Shown here: positions 18,311 through 26,846 of the stretch, piece by piece
Position numbering within the stretch: position 1 is the stretch's first letter
Layout: each line of letters begins with the position of its first letter
Origin: Elusimicrobiota bacterium
GTDB taxonomy: Bacteria; Elusimicrobiota; Elusimicrobia; UBA1565; UBA9628
Direction: 5' to 3'
DNA: 64,000 nucleotides
Assembly: GCA_026388095.1 (NCBI GenBank)
Contig: JAPLKL010000017.1
Location: 36,131-100,130 of the forward strand
Program-made: the position numbers and the translations under genes
The notes under the pieces: generated by a model
What the model was told of the DNA's origin: nothing
Seen by the model: only the letters and a program-made list of their open reading frames with translations
Databases searched by the model: none

Positions 18311-18316
18311 TATAAT
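18311..18316 (+). promoter_or_regulatory. -10 box of the cold-shock gene
   Basis: A perfect TATAAT gives a predicted leader of about 70 nt before the ATG at 18392. The leader contains a palindrome (GTCTGCAGAC near 18354). Long structured leaders are usual for cold-shock genes and may control translation with temperature. Confidence 0.5.
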
Positions 18317-18391
18317 AGAGGAAAGGAAGACGCATTCCTTAATCACAGACGCAGGTCTGCAGACGACGCAAAATAGAGGGATACAAACATA

Positions 18392-18595
18392 ATGGCTACA
18401 GGGAAAGTGAAGTGGTTCAATGATCAGAAGGGCTTCGGCTTCATCACGCCGGATGACGGCGCCAAGGACCTTTTCGTCCATCACTCGTCCATCACCGGTG
18501 ACGGATTCAAGACTTTGGCTGAGAATCAGGCCGTTGAGTTCGAGACCGAGCAATCCGATAAGGGGCCTCGCGCCAGCAACGTCAAGAAGCTTTAA
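18392..18595 (+). CDS. Cold-shock protein (CspA family)
   Basis: 67 residues and a complete cold-shock domain. RNP1 is KGFGFI and RNP2 is DLFVHH, with the usual start GKVKWFND. It binds single-stranded RNA/DNA and melts mRNA structure. It has its own promoter and a strong terminator at 18615, so it is monocistronic. Confidence 0.96.
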   Translation: MATGKVKWFNDQKGFGFITPDDGAKDLFVHHSSITGDGFKTLAENQAVEFETEQSDKGPRASNVKKL

Positions 18596-18614
18596 GCTTC
18601 CGACGGCCTAACAG

Positions 18615-18650
18615 ACCGCCCGCACCAGGAAGGTGCGGGCGGTTCTATTT
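18615..18650 (+). terminator. Terminator after the cold-shock gene
   Basis: A perfect 12-bp stem (ACCGCCCGCACC/GGTGCGGGCGGT) with loop AGGAA, followed by TCTATTT. It also separates the cold-shock gene from the convergent mreB. Confidence 0.85.
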
Positions 18651-18666
18651 ATGCGCTACGGACGGC

Positions 18667-19722
18667 TTATGACCCGCGGTAGCGGTACGAGGAGGCGACG
18701 AAGTCCGAGCGCCGATCCGCGATGCTGTCGAGTTCTTCCAGGAACTTCCCCGCTCCCATGACCACGCAGCTCAAGGGGTCGGCGGCGCGATGCACCGGCA
18801 ACTCGGTCTCCTGCCGGACGAGGTCGGGCAGCCCCCGCAGGAGCGACCCGCCGCCCGCCAGCATGATGCCTCGGTCCACCAGATCCGCGGACAATTCCGC
18901 CGGAGTCTCCTCCAATGTGTTCTTGAGCACGTCGAGGATGAGCTGCACCGGCTCCATCAGGGCCTGGCGCACCTCTTCCGACGTGATCAGCACCGTCTTG
19001 GGCAGGCCGGTGGCTTGGTCCCGGCCCTTGACCTCCATGGTCTTCTCCTCCTTGAGCGGGAAGACCGAGCCGATCTGAATCTTGACGTCCTCGGCGGTCG
19101 TTTCCCCGATCAGGAGGCTGTACTTCCTGCGCAGATGCATCATCACGGCCTCGTCCATCTCATCGCCCGCGATGTCGATGGATTTCGAGACGACCATGCC
19201 GCCCAGCGAGATCACCGCCGCCTCGGTGGTGCCCCCGCCGATGTCCACGATGAAGTTGCCGTGCGGCTCGGAGATCGGCAGGTCCGCCCCGATGGCCGCG
19301 GCCATCGGCTCCTCGATGAGATAGACCTCCCGGGCCCCGGCCTGCTCCGCCGACTCCTGAACCGCGCGACGCTCGACCTCGGTGATGCCCGAGGGGATGC
19401 CTATGACGATGCGCGGATGCAGCAGGGAGCGCCGGTTGTGGACCTTGCGGATGAAGTACTTGATCATCTCCTGCGTCACCTCGAAGTCGGCGATGACGCC
19501 GTTCTTCAGCGGCCGCACCGCGGAGATCCATGATGGGGTGCGCCCCAACATGCGCTTGGCCTCCGCTCCCACGGCCAGCACGCGCCGGGTCTCCCGGTCG
19601 ATGGCCACCACCGACGGCTCCCGGAGCACGATGCCCTGGTTCTTCACGTACACCAAAGTGTTGGACGTGCCCAGGTCGATGCCCATATCGTTGGAGAAGA
19701 GGCTGAAGAGGAAATTGAACAT
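18667..19722 (-). CDS. mreB: Rod-shape-determining actin MreB
   Basis: 351 residues with the actin-fold motifs of MreB: phosphate-1 GIDLGTSNT near 14, phosphate-2 [13 protein letters not shown], and adenosine motif [14 protein letters not shown]. The N-terminus [12 protein letters not shown] resembles the amphipathic membrane helix of Gram-negative MreB. It forms filaments that guide cell-wall synthesis. I chose ATG 19722 because a promoter (TTGACA, 17 nt, CATACT) ends 7 nt before it. No mreC/mreD follows in this window. Confidence 0.95.
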   Translation of the reverse strand: MFNFLFSLFSNDMGIDLGTSNTLVYVKNQGIVLREPSVVAIDRETRRVLAVGAEAKRMLGRTPSWISAVRPLKNGVIADFEVTQEMIKYFIRKVHNRRSLLHPRIVIGIPSGITEVERRAVQESAEQAGAREVYLIEEPMAAAIGADLPISEPHGNFIVDIGGGTTEAAVISLGGMVVSKSIDIAGDEMDEAVMMHLRRKYSLLIGETTAEDVKIQIGSVFPLKEEKTMEVKGRDQATGLPKTVLITSEEVRQALMEPVQLILDVLKNTLEETPAELSADLVDRGIMLAGGGSLLRGLPDLVRQETELPVHRAADPLSCVVMGAGKFLEELDSIADRRSDFVASSYRYRGS

Positions 19723-19729
19723 TTCGCCA

Positions 19730-19758
19730 AGTATGACATGTGCTCTTCCGGATGTCAA
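19730..19758 (-). promoter_or_regulatory. mreB promoter (leaderless type)
   Basis: On the minus strand TTGACA (19758-19753), a 17-nt spacer and CATACT (19735-19730) end 7 nt before the mreB ATG. No Shine-Dalgarno is seen. Confidence 0.65.
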
Positions 19759-19791
19759 TTGATGTATTATGTCTAAGGCACGAGAGCGCCC

Positions 19792-20262
19792 ATGGAACCG
19801 CTGGAATACACGATCGCCCGGCACGAGTTCTTCCGGGATTTCAAGCCGCACCATCTGAAGATTTTCCAGGATTGCGTCAGCGATGCCCACTACGGCCGCG
19901 ACCAGCTGATCCTGCGCCAGGGGCAGGGCGCGGAGCGCTTCTTCATCATCCGCAAAGGCGAGGTCCGACTGGAGATGACCATCCCGGAGGGCGGCTGCCT
20001 GCCTATCCAGACCGTGGGGCCGGGCGAGATCGTGGGCTGGTCGTGGATCGTCCCGCCCTATAAGTCGACGTTCGATGCCCGGGCCGTGGAGCACCTCCAT
20101 GTCATCGTCTTCGACGCGGGCGAACTGCGCCGCAAGTGCGAGCAGGACTTCGAGCTTGGCTACCGGGTTCTGCAGAAGTTCACGTTGGCCCTTTCCACCC
20201 GGCTTGACGCGGTCCGGGCCAAGCTCCTGGAGTATCACGTCCGCGTGGAGCGCGGCTACTAA
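19792..20262 (+). CDS. Stand-alone cyclic-nucleotide-binding (CNB) protein
   Basis: 156 residues consisting of one CNB beta-roll ([22 protein letters not shown]; phosphate-cassette position VGPGEIVGW) and a C-terminal helix. There is no DNA-binding HTH, so it is not a CRP-type regulator but a free sensor or a partner subunit. It is transcribed divergently from mreB with only 69 bp between. A second such protein follows pilT (23836). The ligand is unknown, and the usual Arg of cAMP binders is not evident. Confidence 0.82.
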   Translation: MEPLEYTIARHEFFRDFKPHHLKIFQDCVSDAHYGRDQLILRQGQGAERFFIIRKGEVRLEMTIPEGGCLPIQTVGPGEIVGWSWIVPPYKSTFDARAVEHLHVIVFDAGELRRKCEQDFELGYRVLQKFTLALSTRLDAVRAKLLEYHVRVERGY

Positions 20263-20354
20263 ATCGTCGCCGGAAAGCAAAGGCCGACCCGGTTCCTGGA
20301 ATTCGAGAAGTTATTCTAAGCTGTCGCCTTCCTGCCCCCGGCGTTATCTTTCGC

Positions 20355-20383
20355 TTGACGCCTCAGCGCGCATCGGGTATAAC
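20355..20383 (+). promoter_or_regulatory. Promoter of RRM gene (leaderless type)
   Basis: TTGACG (20355-20360), a 17-nt spacer and TATAAC (20378-20383), with only 5 nt to the ATG at 20389. Confidence 0.65.
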
Positions 20384-20388
20384 AAATC

Positions 20389-20895
20389 ATGAGCGCTAAT
20401 CTGTTTGTCGGCGGCCTCCCTTATGAGACCACGCAGGAAGAGCTGATGCAATTGTTCGCCGCCTGCGGCAAGGTCAGCACGGTCAAGCTCATCATGGACG
20501 GGCTCACCGGCCGTTCCAAAGGCTTCGCCTTCGTCGAGATGTCCACTGAGGCCGAGGCTCAAGCCGCGGTCGCCAAGCTCAACGGCACGGCCATGGGCGA
20601 ACGTCAACTGTCCGTCAGCGAGGCCCGAGCGCAGGAGCGGCGCCCTGAGGTCGCGCGCGGGGCGAGACCCGGCGGCGAGCTCATAAGGCCTGATTCCGTC
20701 GAGAGGCGTTCCGGCCCCAAAGACCGTCGGCGCCAGCAGCCCGCCGTCGCGGACGCGCCTGGACCGGCAGACAAACCAAGGCCCACGCATAAACAGGCGA
20801 GACCCGTTCGCAAGCCCAAGGATTTCGGCGGCCGGAAAAAGCGGGACGGCAAACGCGCGCGCCCTGGCCGGCGAGATGTCCGGCGGCGCTTTTAA
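20389..20895 (+). CDS. RRM-domain RNA-binding protein with basic tail
   Basis: 168 residues. Residues 1-80 form one RNA recognition motif, with RNP2 LFVGGLP and RNP1 KGFAFVEM. Residues 85-168 are a Lys/Arg/Pro-rich disordered tail. Bacterial single-RRM proteins are thought to bind mRNA and are often cold-induced. It resembles the RRM protein at 39340, though the tails differ (basic here, Gly-rich there). Confidence 0.9.
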   Translation: MSANLFVGGLPYETTQEELMQLFAACGKVSTVKLIMDGLTGRSKGFAFVEMSTEAEAQAAVAKLNGTAMGERQLSVSEARAQERRPEVARGARPGGELIRPDSVERRSGPKDRRRQQPAVADAPGPADKPRPTHKQARPVRKPKDFGGRKKRDGKRARPGRRDVRRRF

Positions 20896-21054
20896 AAACC
20901 TCCGTCGTGGATCGCCTGATGCCGTGCGGTGTCCAATGAGTTGAGACGGACATAGGTATTTCCCCCTCATGCCGGGCCTCAAGTTGTGATATCATTAGCA
21001 GGCGATTATTCATCTTGAGCACCAGGACTGAAACAAAAGCGGACCTTCTAGCCC

Positions 21055-21573
21055 ATGAACGAATGGACACCAGCAAGAGTTCTTGAGCGCGCGGCCGATG
21101 GGCCGATGCGTGCCGCCATTTTTAGCAGCGTCCTTGACCGGGCTGATAAGGATACCCGAGATCAGGTGCGCAAGCGCATAGCGGCGGCTCGAGGATTCCG
21201 CAGGATATTTGTAGACCGACTCCCGAACGCTGAACTTGCCGCTCATTTGGCCGGCCTCTCACATCTAGAGAGCCTATCCGACATTCTGAAAGATGGTTTG
21301 AGAGCGTTTCATATACATGAGCGGGCGAAGTTGATGCGCGAATTCCTTGACCTCTGCGGCATCCCCAACAAGGATGGACTCGCGGAGAAACCTGACATCT
21401 CCTCCCTCACGGTTGAAAAGATCGTCGCGGCCGCACAAAAACTTATTGGCCCTTTCCAAGAGCAGGATATCATCCTTTACGTTGCCTCTGCGGCTGTCTG
21501 CGTTGAAGGCTGGGGAGAGCTTTTTGGAGCAGCCGCAGATCAGCTGTTAGTCGAGCGCGCTGCGCGCAAGTAG
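21055..21573 (+). CDS. Hypothetical helical protein
   Basis: 172 residues, mostly predicted helical, without signal peptide or membrane segments. I recognise no family. Two Cys (residues about 103 and 147) and a C-terminal Ala-rich helix are the only marks. Codon use is less GC-extreme than the neighbours. It ends before a strong bidirectional terminator, so it is probably a single-gene unit. Confidence 0.6.
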   Translation: MNEWTPARVLERAADGPMRAAIFSSVLDRADKDTRDQVRKRIAAARGFRRIFVDRLPNAELAAHLAGLSHLESLSDILKDGLRAFHIHERAKLMREFLDLCGIPNKDGLAEKPDISSLTVEKIVAAAQKLIGPFQEQDIILYVASAAVCVEGWGELFGAAADQLLVERAARK

Positions 21574-21624
21574 GGGCTCAGTGGCGCCCCCCCCTAAACT
21601 CTGTGCGGAAACCCCGACGGAGAA

Positions 21625-21661
21625 AAAAAGGAGCGGCGGCTGACTTCAGCCGCCGCTTTTT
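21625..21661. terminator. Bidirectional terminator between the 21055 gene and tRNA-Asn
   Basis: A 12-bp stem (AGCGGCGGCTGA/TCAGCCGCCGCT, 21632-21643 and 21646-21657) is flanked by A7 on the left and T5 on the right. It can stop transcripts from both sides. Confidence 0.85.
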
Positions 21662-21678
21662 GCAGCACCGACAAAATG

Positions 21679-21750
21679 CTCCGGGCGTAGGACTCGAACC
21701 TACAACCTTGCCGTTAACAGCGGCCTGCTCCACCATTGAGCTAGCCCGGA
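21679..21750 (-). tRNA. tRNA-Asn (GUU)
   Basis: Acceptor TCCGGGC/GCCCGGA, D arm GCTC/GAGC, anticodon loop CTGTTAA with anticodon GTT, T arm GTAGG/CCTAC with loop TTCGAGT, discriminator G. 72 nt, no encoded CCA. Confidence 0.95.
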
Positions 21751-21796
21751 ATGATGCGTTAATTCTAGCAGAAATCCGCACCGGCGTCCAAGGCCG

Positions 21797-22690
21797 TCAG
21801 CTCAACTCGGCGCGCAGGACCGCCTCCAGGTCCGGCTGCCTGAAGGCGTAGCCCGAGTCCAGGGCCTTGCGGGGAGAGGCCCTCTGCCCCAGCAGGAGGG
21901 CGTCGGCCATCTGGCCGAAGGCCAGGCGCAAGGCGAAGCTCGGGACCCTCAGCGCCGCCGGCCGGCCCAAGACCCGGCCCAGGGTCCGGCAGAATTCCTC
22001 GTTGGTCACCGGCTTGGGCGAGACGGCGTTGACCGCGCCCGAGACATCCGCAGCCAGCAGATGCGCGACGAGCCCGGCGAAGTCCTCGCGCGAGATCCAG
22101 GACAGCCATTGGCGGCCGTCGCCCAGAGGCCCCCCCAGCCCCAGCCGGAACAGCGGGACCAGGCGCGAGAGCATCCCACCGCCTGCGCCGAGCACCACGC
22201 CCAGGCGCAGGCAGACCGTGCGCACGCCCAGCGCCGCGGCTTTGAGGGCCTCGAGCTCCCAGTCGCGGCACAACTCCGCCAGGAAGCCCTCGCCGTATGG
22301 GGCCGACTCGTCTACGGCCTGGTCTCCGGTCTCGCCGTAGCAGCCCACGGCAGAGGCGTTGATGAGGACCGCGGGTTTCGCCCCGACTTTCTCCAGGCCG
22401 GCCACCAAGGCTCGGGTCGGCGCCAGCCGGCTCTCCCTCAGCACGGTCCGGCGCGCTCGGCTCCAGCGCGAGTCCGCGATGCCTTCGCCGCAGAGGTTGA
22501 TCCAGGCGGAGCAGTCCCCCGCGGCCCGCAGCCATTCAGGCGCCATGCCGGCTCCGTCCCAGCGCACCTGACCCGGGGCGGCCGCCGCTGGCCGCCGGGT
22601 GAGGATGACCGCCTCGTGCCCGAGCGCGCCCAGCCGAGCGCAGAGAGCGCGGCCGATGAAGCCGCTGCCTCCCGCCACCAGGACCTTCAT
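21797..22690 (-). CDS. TIGR01777-type NAD(P)-binding epimerase (YfcH-like)
   Basis: 297 residues, an atypical extended SDR. The dinucleotide motif GGSGFIG is at residues 7-13. INLCGEGIADSRWS is the family hallmark, followed by INASAVGCYG and a C-terminal DUF1731-like tail (ASPRKALDSGYAFRQPDLEAVL). Substrate unknown for the family. TATAAT ends 8 nt before the ATG, and no Shine-Dalgarno is seen. It is divergent from pilT. Confidence 0.9.
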   Translation of the reverse strand: MKVLVAGGSGFIGRALCARLGALGHEAVILTRRPAAAAPGQVRWDGAGMAPEWLRAAGDCSAWINLCGEGIADSRWSRARRTVLRESRLAPTRALVAGLEKVGAKPAVLINASAVGCYGETGDQAVDESAPYGEGFLAELCRDWELEALKAAALGVRTVCLRLGVVLGAGGGMLSRLVPLFRLGLGGPLGDGRQWLSWISREDFAGLVAHLLAADVSGAVNAVSPKPVTNEEFCRTLGRVLGRPAALRVPSFALRLAFGQMADALLLGQRASPRKALDSGYAFRQPDLEAVLRAELS

Positions 22691-22726
22691 GCGAGTCTAT
22701 TATACACCGGCGGCGCGGAAATTCCC

Positions 22727-22755
22727 TTGATTTTTCACGCACTAAGGGCTATCCT
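22727..22755 (+). promoter_or_regulatory. pilT promoter (leaderless type)
   Basis: TTGATT (22727-22732), a 17-nt spacer and TATCCT (22750-22755), ending 6 nt before the pilT ATG. Confidence 0.6.
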
Positions 22756-22761
22756 TTCGTC

Positions 22762-23820
22762 ATGCCAAAATTAGAATTCGACCTGGCCACTTTGTTGGGG
22801 GACGTGTCCGCCCGGGGCGGCTCGGACCTCCACCTCATCCACGGCGTCCCTCCCATCGCGCGCATCTCCGGCGACATCGGGGCCCTGCCTTACACGGTCA
22901 TGACTTCCGAGGGAATCCAGGAGATCCTGCAGCCCTACCTTGACGACTATCAGCGCGACCTGCTCAAGAAGGAGTTCCGGGTCAACTGCGCGCATACCAT
23001 CAACGACGGCCGCTTCCGTTTCAGCGTCTACATGGCCCTGGGCACTTGGGGAGCGTCGATCCGGGTCCTGCCCACCAAGAACTATCCCCTCTCCGCGCTG
23101 GGCCTGCCTCCCGTGGTGGGCACCTTCGTGCATAAGAAGTCGGGCATCATCTTCACCACCGGCGCCACGGGCAGCGGCAAGAGCACGACCATGGCCGCCA
23201 TGCTGGAGTGGTTCAACCAGACCGGCCGCCCCGGCAAGATCATCACCATCGAGGACCCCATCGAGACTATCTTCAAGCCCTGCCGCTCCGTCTTCGTCCA
23301 GCGCGAGGTGGGGGTGGACACCCCCTCCTTCGACGCCGGCATCATCGACTCCCTGCGGCAGGACCCGGACGTGATCTGCATCGGCGAGATGCGCGACCAG
23401 AAGTCCATCTACGCGGCCATGCTCGCCGCCGAGACCGGGCACCTGGTCCTGACCACGCTGCACACCCGCGACGCCTCCAAGACGGCCCAGCGCATCGTCA
23501 CCGGCGTCTCCGCCGCCGATCAGGACATCGTCCGGGAGCAGCTGGCCATGACGCTCGAGGCCGTCATCTCCCAGGAACTCCTGCCCCGGGCCGACGGCAA
23601 GGGGCTGGTCGTCTCCTGCGAGATCCTCGTCACCACGAACGCCGTGCGCTCGATGATCCGCGAGAACAAGCTGGACATGATCAACGACGCGATCCAATCC
23701 GGAAGCCAGCTCGGGATGATGTCAAAGGATGCCTCCATCAAGAACCTTTTCGCCAAGAAGATCATCACACGCGAGGTGGCCATGGAGCACATGCGCAATC
23801 CCGAGACCCTCGGGCACTGA
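22762..23820 (+). CDS. pilT: Type IV pilus retraction ATPase PilT
   Basis: 352 residues, the normal PilT length. Walker A GATGSGKST at about 134-142, the Asp box with IITIEDPIE, Walker B VICIGEMRD, His box HLVLTTLHT. It powers pilus retraction and twitching. The C-terminus keeps the helical region (IKNLFAKKIITREVAMEHM). A CNB protein gene follows after 15 nt and an exported protein gene after that, which suggests a shared unit. Confidence 0.94.
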   Translation: MPKLEFDLATLLGDVSARGGSDLHLIHGVPPIARISGDIGALPYTVMTSEGIQEILQPYLDDYQRDLLKKEFRVNCAHTINDGRFRFSVYMALGTWGASIRVLPTKNYPLSALGLPPVVGTFVHKKSGIIFTTGATGSGKSTTMAAMLEWFNQTGRPGKIITIEDPIETIFKPCRSVFVQREVGVDTPSFDAGIIDSLRQDPDVICIGEMRDQKSIYAAMLAAETGHLVLTTLHTRDASKTAQRIVTGVSAADQDIVREQLAMTLEAVISQELLPRADGKGLVVSCEILVTTNAVRSMIRENKLDMINDAIQSGSQLGMMSKDASIKNLFAKKIITREVAMEHMRNPETLGH

Positions 23821-23835
23821 GCGCCCGCGCTGGTT

Positions 23836-24285
23836 ATGGCCGACGCGCCGGTGCGCATCGTCTGCGACGACAACTTCGCCAAGTTCCTGGCCGGAGCGCT
23901 GCGCTTGGAGAGCTTCTTCCCCGAGTTCCTGGCCAGCCACGTCGAGAAGTGCTTCCCGCGTAGCGGCCTCTACGCCTACCCCGACGGCTACCATGTCGTC
24001 GAGCAGGGCGACCGGGGCCGCGACATCTACGTCATCTACAACGGCTGGGTCGAAATCATCCAGAGCCTGGGCTGCGCCGCTGCGGACTTGGCGCGCCTGG
24101 GGCCGGGCGACATCCTGGGCGAGATCGCGCTGTTGCGCGACGGGGTGCGCGTGGCCACGGCCGTGGCCGGCGACGAGGCGCAGATCTTCCGGCTGGCCTT
24201 CGAGGACATGCAGTACCTGCTCCAGAACAACCCGCCGCTGTGCGAGCACCTCAACGCGCTGGCGGCCAAGCGCCTGGGCGGCTAG
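23836..24285 (+). CDS. Stand-alone cyclic-nucleotide-binding protein beside pilT
   Basis: 149 residues. A single CNB domain covers about 45-135 (VVEQGDRGRDIYVIYNGWVEII, then LGPGDILGEIALLRDGVRVATAVA, a well-formed phosphate-binding cassette GEIALLRDGVR). There is no HTH. It lies 15 nt after pilT and its stop abuts the next start (TAGATG). A role in controlling pilus retraction through a cyclic nucleotide is suggested by location only. Confidence 0.83.
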   Translation: MADAPVRIVCDDNFAKFLAGALRLESFFPEFLASHVEKCFPRSGLYAYPDGYHVVEQGDRGRDIYVIYNGWVEIIQSLGCAAADLARLGPGDILGEIALLRDGVRVATAVAGDEAQIFRLAFEDMQYLLQNNPPLCEHLNALAAKRLGG

Positions 24286-25134
24286 ATGGGGCGCTGGGCC
24301 TCTGGCTGGATCGTCGCCGCGTCTTTGCTGGCCCTGCTCGCCCGGGGCCTCGCGGCCGATGAGGTGGAGTGCCCGGAGGGCACCGAGCGCATCCATACGG
24401 ACAACCCTTACGATCCCTTCCAATGCGTGAACAAGGGCGACCGCCGCAAAGGCGGTCTTTCGCCGGCTCTGGGCCCGACGGGGTTCACCGCCAAGCCCCG
24501 CTGTCCCCCGGGCTCTCGCCCGGTGATGACCCCGACGTCGCTGCAGCCCTATCGTTGCGTCATGAGCTCCCGGACCCCCGCTGAGCCTGATATGACTCCC
24601 GACCTGGACACGGCGGGCCGGACCCGATCCTGGGCGGTCCCGCCTGAGTCCGCACAGAGGGGCGGCGCTCCCGGCGGCCGCCTGTCAGGTCCCCGAGGGT
24701 TGACGGAGCGTTCCTTCACCCGCTACGCCATCTCCGGCGGGCTCTCCTTCGACTACCCCAAGGACTGGCATCTCACCGAGGCTTGGACCGACGAGCCGCC
24801 CACCATCTACGTGGTCTACGACACGGGCGGCGGCAAACAGGTGACCATGACGCTGACCGCCGCGGAGCCGGGGCAGGCCGGCTACCAGAGCCTGGATCTC
24901 GCCATCCTTATGGAGAAGGAATGGCAGAACGCCGCGCTGGACAAGAACGAAGGCCGGGTGGCGGGACTGCGGACCAAGTTCGCGACGGTCCCGGGCGCCA
25001 GCCGCAGCGCTTACGTGGACCGCGGCGGCGGACGCTACCTCACCCTGAACTACAGCGCCCCGGGGGAGCTGTACGAATTCTATCTCCCCGCTTTCCAGCG
25101 CCTGCTCAAGTCATTGCGCCTGAGCCCGCGCTGA
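24286..25134 (+). CDS. Exported protein with duplicated Cys motif
   Basis: 282 residues with a signal peptide (ending near GLAADE). Two related units follow, each Cys-Pro-x-Gly ... Pro-aromatic-x-Cys-Val: Cys29-Cys47 and Cys73-Cys91, both with 17 residues between and a 44-residue period. They look like small disulfide-bonded modules. Residues 145-280 form a PsbP/Mog1-like mixed fold by pattern (SFDYPKDWHLTEAW, LRLSPR end). It is directly downstream of the CNB gene. Function unknown. Confidence 0.68.
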   Translation: MGRWASGWIVAASLLALLARGLAADEVECPEGTERIHTDNPYDPFQCVNKGDRRKGGLSPALGPTGFTAKPRCPPGSRPVMTPTSLQPYRCVMSSRTPAEPDMTPDLDTAGRTRSWAVPPESAQRGGAPGGRLSGPRGLTERSFTRYAISGGLSFDYPKDWHLTEAWTDEPPTIYVVYDTGGGKQVTMTLTAAEPGQAGYQSLDLAILMEKEWQNAALDKNEGRVAGLRTKFATVPGASRSAYVDRGGGRYLTLNYSAPGELYEFYLPAFQRLLKSLRLSPR

Positions 25135-25141
25135 ATACAAG

Positions 25142-25174
25142 CCGCCCAGACAGGCTGCGCGCCCGTCTGGGCGG
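25142..25174. terminator. Hairpin between convergent genes
   Basis: A 10-bp stem (CCGCCCAGAC/GTCTGGGCGG) with a 13-nt loop lies between the stops at 25134 and 25188. There is no T-run, so it is a weak terminator candidate. Confidence 0.45.
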
Positions 25175-25187
25175 ATTCCAAGAGGCC

Positions 25188-25448
25188 TCAGCTGTGCTTG
25201 TCGGCCTCCGCGTAAGCCTGCTTGCCGGCCTTGAGGGCGGCCGCGATGGCTTCCTTCTTGTGCAGGCCGTCTTCCTTGATCTTGGCCAGCAGATCTCCGC
25301 CTTCCTCGCGCTTCTCCTTGAGCCAGTCGCCGATCTGCTCGCGGGTGTCCTTACCGGATTTGGGCGCAAAAAGGACGCCCAGGCCCGCGCCGATGGCGGC
25401 GCCGACCATGAACAAAATCAGGCTCGAGCCTCTGTCCTCACTTGACAT
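25188..25448 (-). CDS. YtxH-like small membrane protein
   Basis: 86 residues. One membrane segment (LILFMVGAAIGAGLGVLFAPKSG) is typical of YtxH-family proteins, followed by a charged helix (TREQIGDWLKEKREEGGDLL). The start is fixed by a GGAGGA Shine-Dalgarno 7 nt upstream. The family is linked to stress and envelope but has no defined activity. Confidence 0.85.
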   Translation of the reverse strand: MSSEDRGSSLILFMVGAAIGAGLGVLFAPKSGKDTREQIGDWLKEKREEGGDLLAKIKEDGLHKKEAIAAALKAGKQAYAEADKHS

Positions 25449-25521
25449 ATCCTATTCCTCCCCGAAATCGCGCGGCTTAACAGATATTCCGTCATTGTTA
25501 TAACAGGTTGGCAAGAGGCTG

Positions 25522-26721
25522 TCAAGAGGAAGGCGCGCCGGGGTCGCTCGGGGCCGCTTTTCTGAGTTGGCTGTCCTTCTCGGCTAGGGCGCGCTCGTAG
25601 TCGGCCTTGAGGCGGTCCAAGGACTCAGCCTGCCGCTGCCGGGCTTCTTTCTCGCGGGACAGCTCCTCGTCGAACTTCTTAAGGAACCGCCCCTCCTTGT
25701 CGGCCCAGCTCTGGAGGAGACGCTTCTCGGCGTCGGCGTAGCGGGCCTCGGCTTCGCTGCCCTTGCGCTGGAACTCGGCCTCGAGCTCCTGGCGCCGGGC
25801 CGCGAGCTGCGCCTCGAGCTCCTGCGTGCGGTCCGCCAGGGCCCGGGCCTTCTCCTCGAACTGGCCGTCGATGGTCCGGTCGAGCCGTTCGCGCGCCGCC
25901 TTGGTCCGGGCCCAGAGCCCGTTCTCGAGCTCGGACCAGTGGGCTTGCAGGTCGGCCTCGCGCTTGGCGGACTGCTCGGCCAGGCGTGACTCCCGGGCCT
26001 GGTACTCGCGCCGCAGGGTCTCCTCGGCGCGCAGCAGGCGCGACTCCCCCTCTCGCGCCGAGAGCTCGGCGACCTTCTTGAGTTCCTGGACCTGCTCGCG
26101 CAGAGCGGAGATCTCGCGGTCCTTGTCCGCGATCTCCAGCTCCCGCCTCTTGATGGAGGCGTCGATCTCGCGGTCGCGCTGCTGGCGCAGCTGCTCCAGC
26201 ATCTGCCAGTCGTGCTGCGCGGTGCGGGCGATCTCCTCCTTCGCGCGGCGCGCCGCCAGCAACTCGACCTCGCGGGCATCCAGGCTCTTTCTGAGCCGCT
26301 CCAGGGCCTTGGCCTGGGCCTCGCACTTCTCCCGGTAGGCGCGGGCCATCTGCTGGAGCTCGGCGTGCAGGCGCGCCAACTCGGTCTCCATGAGCGCGCG
26401 GCTTTCCTCGATGCGGGCCCGTTCCTCGGCCCTCACCTCGAGACGCACGGCTTCGCGCCAGCGCGCCTCGCTCTGGGTGCGCTCCTGGCGTTCTTTGTCC
26501 CAGGATTCGGCCTGCTTGTGCCATCGGTCGACCTGCTCGCTCAGCTCGGCGACCTTGGCCTCGGTGGCCTTGCGCTTGGCAGCCTCGTCCTGCACTTCGG
26601 CCTTGGCGCCGGCGTTGACGTCCTGCAGGTCCCGGATGGTGGCCAGGGCACCTCGGATGGCCAGGCGCGCGGCCTCCAGGCTGTTGATCTCGCGCAATGC
26701 CTCTTCGTCCCACTGGTTCAT
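25522..26721 (-). CDS. Long coiled-coil protein
   Basis: 399 residues, almost entirely heptad repeats rich in Glu, Arg, Ala and Leu (e.g. LEAQLAARRQELEAEFQRKG). There is no signal peptide, membrane segment or known domain. A short unstructured tail is at the end. It is likely a cytoplasmic scaffold or filament-like protein. The divergent neighbour is the ParB/Srx-like gene. Confidence 0.75.
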   Translation of the reverse strand: MNQWDEEALREINSLEAARLAIRGALATIRDLQDVNAGAKAEVQDEAAKRKATEAKVAELSEQVDRWHKQAESWDKERQERTQSEARWREAVRLEVRAEERARIEESRALMETELARLHAELQQMARAYREKCEAQAKALERLRKSLDAREVELLAARRAKEEIARTAQHDWQMLEQLRQQRDREIDASIKRRELEIADKDREISALREQVQELKKVAELSAREGESRLLRAEETLRREYQARESRLAEQSAKREADLQAHWSELENGLWARTKAARERLDRTIDGQFEEKARALADRTQELEAQLAARRQELEAEFQRKGSEAEARYADAEKRLLQSWADKEGRFLKKFDEELSREKEARQRQAESLDRLKADYERALAEKDSQLRKAAPSDPGAPSS

Positions 26722-26846
26722 GAGCTGCCGTGCGGCGGCCGCCGCCAGCGTGTAGAATATAACCGAGAGGCATTACGGAATCATTACCCTGTTGCCTTGG
26801 AACGGACTAAATGCATAAAATAGCTCACTGTGATGGGGAGGCTCCC

